Positions 14,743 through 18,490 of a stretch of 18,490 bases of DNA are shown piece by piece; position 1 is the stretch's first letter; every line of letters starts with the position of its first letter. The notes beneath the pieces are model-generated. The model was given only the letters and a program-made list of their open reading frames with translations, searched no databases and was not told the DNA's origin. A program made the position numbers and the translations under genes. The DNA is from an uncultured Collinsella sp. (GTDB lineage Bacteria > Actinomycetota > Coriobacteriia > Coriobacteriales > Coriobacteriaceae). Where the stretch lies: positions 1 to 18,490 of the forward strand of contig CABUPH010000027.1 of assembly GCA_902493375.1 (NCBI GenBank). Reading direction: 5' to 3'.

Positions 14743-14807
14743 AAACCATCACAACATCCGACGTTTTTCGCCAAAATCGCGATTTTCATCGAATGTTGTG
14801 ATGGTTT
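14743..14807. repeat. 65-bp inverted repeat with a nested palindrome
   Basis: The 19-bp arms (14743-14761 and 14789-14807) match at 18 positions as inverted copies. The loop holds the perfect 14-bp palindrome AAAATCGCGATTTT (14773-14786). It lies between the sortase and gatC, outside any gene. It could be a dispersed repeat or a terminator-like structure. It has no T-run on the minus strand. Confidence 0.7.
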
Positions 14808-14817
14808 GGAAGTCCCG

Positions 14818-14852
14818 ACCACCACAAAGGTGCCTGTCCCCATTGTGGTGGT
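14818..14852. repeat. Hairpin with 10-bp perfect arms after the sortase stop
   Basis: ACCACCACAA (14818-14827) pairs with TTGTGGTGGT (14843-14852) around a 15-base loop. It begins 14 bases after the sortase stop and may act as its transcript end. The loop contains GGTGCCTGTCCCC, a string that has the feel of a common dispersed repeat in gut Gram-positives. That is recollection, not a search result. Confidence 0.55.
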
Positions 14853-14865
14853 TCTGAAGAATGTC

Positions 14866-15792
14866 TTATGCCGAGGCCTTGGCCTTGCGGCGTTTGCGGA
14901 CCGCGTGGATCACGATGTCCAGCAGCAACAGCACAATGGCCACGACCACGATGAGCACGGCAAACTCGCGCTTGCCCCAGTGGCGGCCGGCCAGCGACTT
15001 TTGCTTGTCGACGTCCTTCTTGTTGTACTTGGTGCGTACGCAATGCACCAGCAGGCGATGGTCGTTCACGCCGTAGGGCGTGCAAGTAACGAGCGTCACC
15101 TTGTCGGCGCCGGGCTCGATAGTCAGCGACTCCATCTCCTCGGGCAGCACGACCTCGGAGTCCACCATCTTGTAGGCGAGCGTCTTGTTCATGGTGTGCA
15201 GCAGCACCAGGTCGCCCGGCTCCAGCGAGTGGATATCGTCGAACATACTTAAGTTGCGCATGCCCGAGTGCGCGGTGAGCACGCAATGCGTCGAGGTGCC
15301 GCCCACCGGCAGGCTTGTGCCCTCCAAGTGGCCGACGCCCGCCATAAGGACTTCTTCGCTCGTGCCGTGGTAGATGGGCATGCTCACGTCGATGGAGGGG
15401 ATCTCGACCCAGCTCATCATGGGGTCGCGGTCAAAGATGAGCTGCTGAGCGTAGGGCTCGATCTGGTCGACGGGAAGCTCGGTGGCCTCGCCCGCCAGCT
15501 GCTCGTTAAAGGAGCGAGCTTGGAGCAGGATGCGCTCGCGCTCCTCGGCAGACAGCGCGTCAACGGTGCTGGACACGGTGCTGATCTGGTTGAACACGCC
15601 CGAGGCCTCGAGCCGGTCCAAGATCCACGGCCAGGTCATAAGGCCCACACCGATAAGGATGATGACGATGGTGATGAGCCGATCGGCCCAGCGCGGCAGC
15701 CGCTTGCGACGGCGCTTGGGTTTGGGCTGAGGGCTTGAGCCACCGTTGGCCGCGGCGTTATTGCTCTTCATATGTTTGGCGCCCTGCACCAT
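14866..15792 (-). CDS. Class C-type (pilin-polymerising) sortase
   Basis: This 308-residue membrane-bound transpeptidase probably links pilin subunits at the LPXTG motif. It has a basic N-terminus, a membrane segment at about 38-58, the catalytic domain from about 125 (WVEIPSIDVSMPIYHGT), catalytic His175 in LTAHSGM, Cys237 in TLVTCTPYG, and Arg246 in NDHRLLVHC. A second membrane segment (278-297) and basic tail close the chain, as in class C enzymes. The usual lid motif (DPF/DPW) is not evident; RDPMMSW (122-128) lies where it might be. GAGGAG lies about 10 bases before the ATG. TATTAT at 15836-15831 could be the -10, and ACAAC-TCAT-GTTGT (15809-15822) is a small palindrome in the leader. 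Confidence 0.93.
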   Translation of the reverse strand: MVQGAKHMKSNNAAANGGSSPQPKPKRRRKRLPRWADRLITIVIILIGVGLMTWPWILDRLEASGVFNQISTVSSTVDALSAEERERILLQARSFNEQLAGEATELPVDQIEPYAQQLIFDRDPMMSWVEIPSIDVSMPIYHGTSEEVLMAGVGHLEGTSLPVGGTSTHCVLTAHSGMRNLSMFDDIHSLEPGDLVLLHTMNKTLAYKMVDSEVVLPEEMESLTIEPGADKVTLVTCTPYGVNDHRLLVHCVRTKYNKKDVDKQKSLAGRHWGKREFAVLIVVVAIVLLLLDIVIHAVRKRRKAKASA

Positions 15793-15888
15793 CGCCGGTC
15801 ACTCCTCTACAACTCATGTTGTCTAAACAAATAATAGCCGATTAGCGAACCTCTGCGCCGGACAACGCAGCTAGGACCGAAACACCGC

Positions 15889-15933
15889 CTACGGTTCGAA
15901 TTCTTGAAGACCTTCTACAGCGCTTCTTGCCAT
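15889..15933 (-). pseudogene. Possible remnant of a partner gene of the winged-helix protein
   Basis: An ATG at 15933 lies inside the last codons of the winged-helix gene (19-nt overlap), preceded by a strong GGAAAGGA at 6-base spacing. The frame reads MARSAVEGLQEFEP and then TAG, so only 14 residues survive. Well-initiated overlapping frames at this place usually begin the second gene of a two-gene cassette, so this is probably the decayed or deleted start of one. No continuation is visible in the other frames before the sortase leader. Confidence 0.35.
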
Positions 15934-16883
15934 GAATATTCCTTTCCAAACATGCGATCGACTTCGAGCTGAATTCGCTCATCGTCGATTGCCGCCAAAG
16001 ATAGCGCAAGCGAAATGTCATCGACGCGGGAGGAGTCGGCAAACACGGGCGCATAGCGCCACACTTGGATCATCGCCGTCTCGTTATCCGGCAACTCCCC
16101 GTCTGCGACTTCGAGGTCGCTCAGTTGACGCCATGTACTTCTTAAGACAGCCTTTTGTTCCATGCCCGGCGCAGCGAGCATCGAACGCGCAGCGAGCGCC
16201 GTCTCCCCGGCGTCAACAAGATAGTCGATCTGCGGCGTCTTCCTTGCAAAAAAGGCCTTCGAGACAGGCGGGGAGAGCTCTGCCATGTGCTCGCTGAGCA
16301 GAAGATCAACGGCAACAGGGAGCACGACGACACGTCGCTCGCGACGCTCGCGCCTCGCGAGCCCCCTGTCAACAAGCTCGGTTATGGCCTCACTCGCGCG
16401 GCTTGCCGAAATCCCAAGCGCACGACAAAGGTCATAGGGACGATATGGCTCCTGGGCTGCTCCCCAAATTGCGGCAGCCTGCGCGTTGGGCGACATCTTG
16501 GTCGCGTGATTGCGAAACCGGGCACCGCCCCTCTCCGTGCAGGCCGTGCCCATAAATGGAAGAAAAGCCTGTCTACCCGGGCAGACAAAGGGAATCCCTT
16601 GTGCGACCAATGCTTTGCGCTGACGCGCATCGGCATCAGGAAACGAAACGACAACAGGAGTCTCCGCGCGCAAGGCTAGCTGACTATAGACTCTCTTAGC
16701 CTCGGGAAGCCCGACGCCAGTAGGCAAACTTGCAAGTAAAAACGAAAAACCGTTTGCGTCAACAGCGCGGACCTCAATCGCCCGCAGATGCAGCGGCAAG
16801 CGTGCGGATCCAGGCCAAGTTCTGGTCTTGGCGGAGAGGCCTAGTGCTTCTTGTAAGTAGATTAGCGCTTCGTTCATTTCCAT
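15915..16883 (-). CDS. Winged-helix (MarR/AbiEi-like) protein, probable antitoxin or regulator
   Basis: This is a 322-residue soluble protein. The N-terminal half resembles a family recognised by IPFVCPGRQAFLPFMGTA (about residues 97-114), and a winged-helix domain follows with PYDLCRALGISASRASEAITELVDRG (about 150-175). Members are annotated as MarR-like or AbiEi-type antitoxins and often precede a nucleotidyltransferase gene. That is family knowledge used loosely here. The start is placed at MEMNEALIYLQEAL (16883) because the TATAAT at 16919-16914 would lie within any longer version; ATG 16877 is equally possible and ATGs at 16922 and 16952 are in frame. No start has a good ribosome-binding site. 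The expected downstream partner is missing or reduced to 14 codons. Confidence 0.75.
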   Translation of the reverse strand: MEMNEALIYLQEALGLSAKTRTWPGSARLPLHLRAIEVRAVDANGFSFLLASLPTGVGLPEAKRVYSQLALRAETPVVVSFPDADARQRKALVAQGIPFVCPGRQAFLPFMGTACTERGGARFRNHATKMSPNAQAAAIWGAAQEPYRPYDLCRALGISASRASEAITELVDRGLARRERRERRVVVLPVAVDLLLSEHMAELSPPVSKAFFARKTPQIDYLVDAGETALAARSMLAAPGMEQKAVLRSTWRQLSDLEVADGELPDNETAMIQVWRYAPVFADSSRVDDISLALSLAAIDDERIQLEVDRMFGKEYSWQEAL

Positions 16884-16895
16884 CGTTTTCGTTTG

Positions 16896-16919
16896 ATTCC
16901 AGTTTATATTGGAATTATA
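16896..16919 (-). promoter_or_regulatory. -10 box and palindromic operator of the winged-helix gene
   Basis: On the minus strand, TATAAT (16919-16914) is a perfect -10 about 30 bp before the chosen start. It overlaps the inverted repeat ATTCCA-N8-TGGAAT (16896-16915), so a bound protein would block transcription. No good -35 is present. The layout suits autorepression by the winged-helix protein. Confidence 0.5.
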
Positions 16920-16982
16920 CATAATTTTCGGAATTAACGAGATTCCTTTCATGCATAAGCCAGCATTTGAGTTTTCAAAATG

Positions 16983-17109
16983 TCCCGAATCGGCGGGGCG
17001 ATTCGGGATACAATAGCTACAGGAAACGACGCACCCCGCGTAAGTACTTTGGAGCGCGGGCGACCAGTTTCCGGTGTTGTTAAATGCCCGGGCCTCTAAC
17101 CCCGGGCAT
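16983..17109 (+). ncRNA. Candidate structured small RNA
   Basis: No gene is credible here, but three stems stack in about 130 bp. The first is TCCCGAATCG-GCGGGG-CGATTCGGGA (16983-17008, perfect 10-bp stem). The second is a two-tier stem, GGAAAC (17022-17027) with GTTTCC (17067-17072) and CCCGCG (17035-17040) with CGCGGG (17055-17060). The third is the terminator-like ATGCCCGGG/CCCGGGCAT hairpin. TACAAT (17009-17014) could be a -10 for a shorter plus-strand RNA, but there is no -35 for it. The T-rich tail after the last hairpin favours the plus strand; the opposite strand is possible. It may be an antisense regulator of the 17112-17264 gene or a known Coriobacteriia RNA class. Confidence 0.45.
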
Positions 17110-17117
17110 TCTTATTT
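17084..17117. terminator. Probable bidirectional terminator
   Basis: ATGCCCGGG (17084-17092) pairs perfectly with CCCGGGCAT (17101-17109) around an 8-base loop. The plus strand continues TTCTTATTT and the minus strand continues TTTAAC. It lies 2 bases past the stop of the small membrane peptide gene and at the 3' end of the candidate RNA, so both can end here. Confidence 0.7.
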
Positions 17118-17264
17118 GCGCTTGTTGCGGCGCAAATGCCTTCTACCGTCCGCACCGCGCGTGCGCCTACGGACCTTAAACCGAACCTCATACGAGTCAA
17201 GAAACGCGATGACGAACGTGCCCACCGTCGCGAGGGCGGCGAGCGCGTTAAGGAATTTCAGCAT
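17112..17264 (-). CDS. Small membrane peptide, candidate type I toxin
   Basis: This is a 50-residue peptide starting MLKFLNALAALATVGTFVIA, with one membrane helix (about 3-22), followed by LDSYEVRF and a very basic tail (KVRRRTRG...RRHLRRNKRK). The ATG at 17264 is fixed by GGAGG (17276-17272) with 7-base spacing, one of the strongest ribosome-binding sites in the window; the longer in-frame opening to 17543 has no such support. One hydrophobic helix plus a charged tail is the layout of Fst/Ldr/holin-like type I toxins. A TTTGCGC/GCGCAAA hairpin (17115-17136) covers the stop end of the gene. A small structural or sortase-locus peptide is the alternative. I found no family match by eye. Confidence 0.65.
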   Translation of the reverse strand: MLKFLNALAALATVGTFVIAFLDSYEVRFKVRRRTRGADGRRHLRRNKRK

Positions 17265-17320
17265 TTGGGGACCTCCGATCGAGTCGTCGGCCGCCCGCGC
17301 ACGGAATGCGTCGCAAAGCC

Positions 17321-17326
17321 ATTTTA
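17321..17326 (-). promoter_or_regulatory. Candidate -10 of the small peptide gene
   Basis: TAAAAT is read on the minus strand about 57 bp before the ATG, giving a leader of roughly 50 nt. No good -35 lies at 16-18 bp. The rest of the gene-free stretch 17265-17569 holds only the pilin terminator and short unsupported frames. Confidence 0.3.
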
Positions 17327-17430
17327 CTGCGAGCGTATGCACCCACAGCTGGTAAACGCAATAATTGCAAACATCTGTTCGATATTCATACGCTTGATCT
17401 ATCGGGCAATGAAACCTGACTGCGTTGTCC

Positions 17431-17469
17431 AAAAAGAACGGGGCAGACTCCATTGCGGAGTCTGCCCCG
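17431..17469 (-). terminator. Rho-independent terminator of the pilin gene
   Basis: A perfect 13-bp stem (17439-17451 with 17457-17469; CGGGGCAGACTCC and its complement) has a 5-base loop and is followed on the minus strand by TTCTTTTTGG. It lies about 100 bp past the pilin stop. It is the clearest terminator in the window and separates the pilin from the sortase transcript. Confidence 0.9.
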
Positions 17470-17569
17470 AAAAAAGAATGGCAAAGCAAGAGCGTCGATG
17501 GACGAGAAAAGTGTCCGCAAGTCTCATGGCCATCACATCCCACCTGCCAAAGGGATGGGTGAGCGAGCG

Positions 17570-18481
17570 TTACTCCTGCTCGGACTCCTCAGCCTGCTTA
17601 CGGCTGCGAATGAGGTGCGCCACACCGATGCACAGCACCGCGCCACCAGCGATCCAAGTGAAGGTCACGCCGTTAAGACCGGTGAGTGGGAGGCCGGAGC
17701 CCTTCTTGTTCTTGATGGTGACAGGAATGGTCGCGTCATTTGTAGTACTGGGAGTAACCATTTCGGTATTACTGGGCGTTACATCGAGTCCCGTCAGAGT
17801 GCCATCCTCGTCGTATGTCGGATCAACCGTAATGGTAAACGGAGCAAGGGTGTTGTAACCAGCAGGAGTATTGCATTCGGTAATCTCATACGTTCCTGCA
17901 ACAAGGCCTGGGATATAAATCTCACTATCCTTGTCGGTCTTGAATTTTCCTGCGTTTGCCCCTTCTTCGGTAAGACCGCCATCTTGGGTCAACCATTTCT
18001 CCTGCGTAAGCTTTTTATTTCCCTCATAGGTCATCTTGACTTGGAAGGTAGCCTCGAGCTTATGGCTCTGATCATCCTTATCGACCTTGGTCACATCCAG
18101 GCGGAAGACATGGTCGGTGACTTTCGCCGGCACCGATGTGCCAGTGCCGGTAGACATGGGATCGTTGGAATAGACAAGCTTGACCTCATTGGTGGCGCCG
18201 TCGGCCTTGTATTCGACTTCGCCATTGAGCTTGGCCTTGTAGGTTACGACCACCTTGGAGTCCGCATTTACGCTGATCGGTTTCCCATTAGCATCCTGAA
18301 CTGCCTTAAGGTTATCAAAAGAAACCTTAAGGAGCTCAGTTCCGGCGGTTGTACCGGGAGTCGCAGTCACCTGGTAACCATGGGTAGCGTCGAGTACAAC
18401 CTCCTTCTCAGCATTGGTCTTGCTATCGACAATACGGCTTATAGGACAAAATGTGTGTCCCGATAGAACACCCGTTTCCAT
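17570..18481 (-). CDS. LPXTG pilin/fimbrial subunit, N-terminally truncated
   Basis: The 303 residues are the C-terminal part of a sortase-assembled pilin. Residues 28-108 look like the end of an isopeptide-forming domain (VSFDNLKAVQDANGKPI, VVVTYKAKLN, NEVKLVYSNDP). Residues 122-225 look like a SpaA/Cna-B-type domain with the E-box YEITECNTPAGYN. LPLTG (264-268) is followed by a membrane helix and the basic tail RSRKQ. There is no signal peptide, no N-terminal domain and no ribosome-binding site. An in-frame TAA (18487-18485) stands one codon before the first ATG, so the loss is not just the window edge. The first 17 or so residues (METGVLSGHTFCPISRI) do not look like pilin. It is probably a broken gene, or a silent cassette. 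Confidence 0.85.
   Translation of the reverse strand: METGVLSGHTFCPISRIVDSKTNAEKEVVLDATHGYQVTATPGTTAGTELLKVSFDNLKAVQDANGKPISVNADSKVVVTYKAKLNGEVEYKADGATNEVKLVYSNDPMSTGTGTSVPAKVTDHVFRLDVTKVDKDDQSHKLEATFQVKMTYEGNKKLTQEKWLTQDGGLTEEGANAGKFKTDKDSEIYIPGLVAGTYEITECNTPAGYNTLAPFTITVDPTYDEDGTLTGLDVTPSNTEMVTPSTTNDATIPVTIKNKKGSGLPLTGLNGVTFTWIAGGAVLCIGVAHLIRSRKQAEESEQE
18423..18466. other. Inverted repeats at the pilin truncation point
   Basis: CTATCG (18423-18428) and CGATAG (18461-18466) enclose GGACA (18444-18448) and TGTCC (18456-18460). They lie exactly where pilin-like sequence stops, with an in-frame stop codon 19 bases beyond. This could be the end of an insertion sequence or a recombination site; the window ends too soon to tell. 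Confidence 0.3.
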
Positions 18482-18490
18482 CCATTAATC

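Noticed and set aside
17324..17389. A 21-residue hydrophobic peptide frame (MNIEQMFAIIAFTSCGCIRSQ minus its last residue is typical of its content)
   Set aside because: There is no ribosome-binding site and it overlaps the candidate promoter of the 50-residue peptide gene. It may be a chance frame.
17265..17543. N-terminal extension of the small membrane peptide to 143 residues
   Set aside because: The extension crosses the pilin terminator, has no family features, and a GGAGG site marks the internal ATG at 17264.

Overview
The window looks like a chromosomal segment of a Coriobacteriia bacterium, most likely Collinsella or a close relative. This is inferred from the GC-rich codon use with long antisense open frames, the tmRNA with a DNNSSFEPMALAA-type tag, the GatCAB operon with an enlarged GatB, the LPXTG pilin plus sortase, and the pairing of a DUF6110-like small protein with a P1B-type ATPase. 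No ribosomal RNA gene is present to settle the genus. Almost all genes lie on the minus strand.

Layout. 23-386: tmRNA (minus). 624-1058: small helical protein of unknown function (plus). 1117-1982: a RHH antitoxin/PIN toxin pair (minus) behind a clear promoter whose spacer and start region carry two copies of the palindrome TGCTAGCA exactly 22 bp apart. 2121-4460: a DUF6110-like protein and a metal P-type ATPase (minus). 4606-8190: two ABC exporter half-transporters joined stop-to-start (minus), facing away from an AraC-type regulator (8305-9309, plus). 9374-10738: an AAA_14/DUF4143 ATPase (minus) whose 5' region holds a 75-bp palindrome made of four related half-sites. 11089-14590: gatC-gatA-gatB (minus), ending against a 141-bp palindromic element. 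14743-14852: two further repeat-like inverted structures. 14866-15792: class C-type sortase (minus). 15889-16883: a winged-helix protein followed by a well-initiated but 14-codon-long second frame, which looks like the remnant of a partner gene. 16983-17264: a structured candidate RNA (plus) converging through a shared hairpin on a 50-residue membrane peptide gene (minus). 17570-18481: C-terminal part of an LPXTG pilin (minus).

How the genes may work together. GatCAB makes Gln-tRNA and/or Asn-tRNA by transamidation. The tmRNA rescues stalled ribosomes. The AraC regulator probably controls the ABC pair. The sortase probably assembled the pilin, but about 1.8 kb holding the two small cassettes now separates them, and the pilin has lost its signal peptide and N-terminal domain. 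The area from about 14.7 kb to the end is therefore the most rearranged part of the window.

The most interesting signals are: (1) the convergent small RNA/small membrane peptide locus at 16983-17264, whose layout resembles par/Fst-type type I toxin-antitoxin modules; (2) the 75-bp palindrome upstream of the DUF4143 ATPase; (3) the paired operator in the PIN/RHH promoter; (4) the roughly 60-residue insertion in GatB; and (5) the orphaned winged-helix cassette and truncated pilin.
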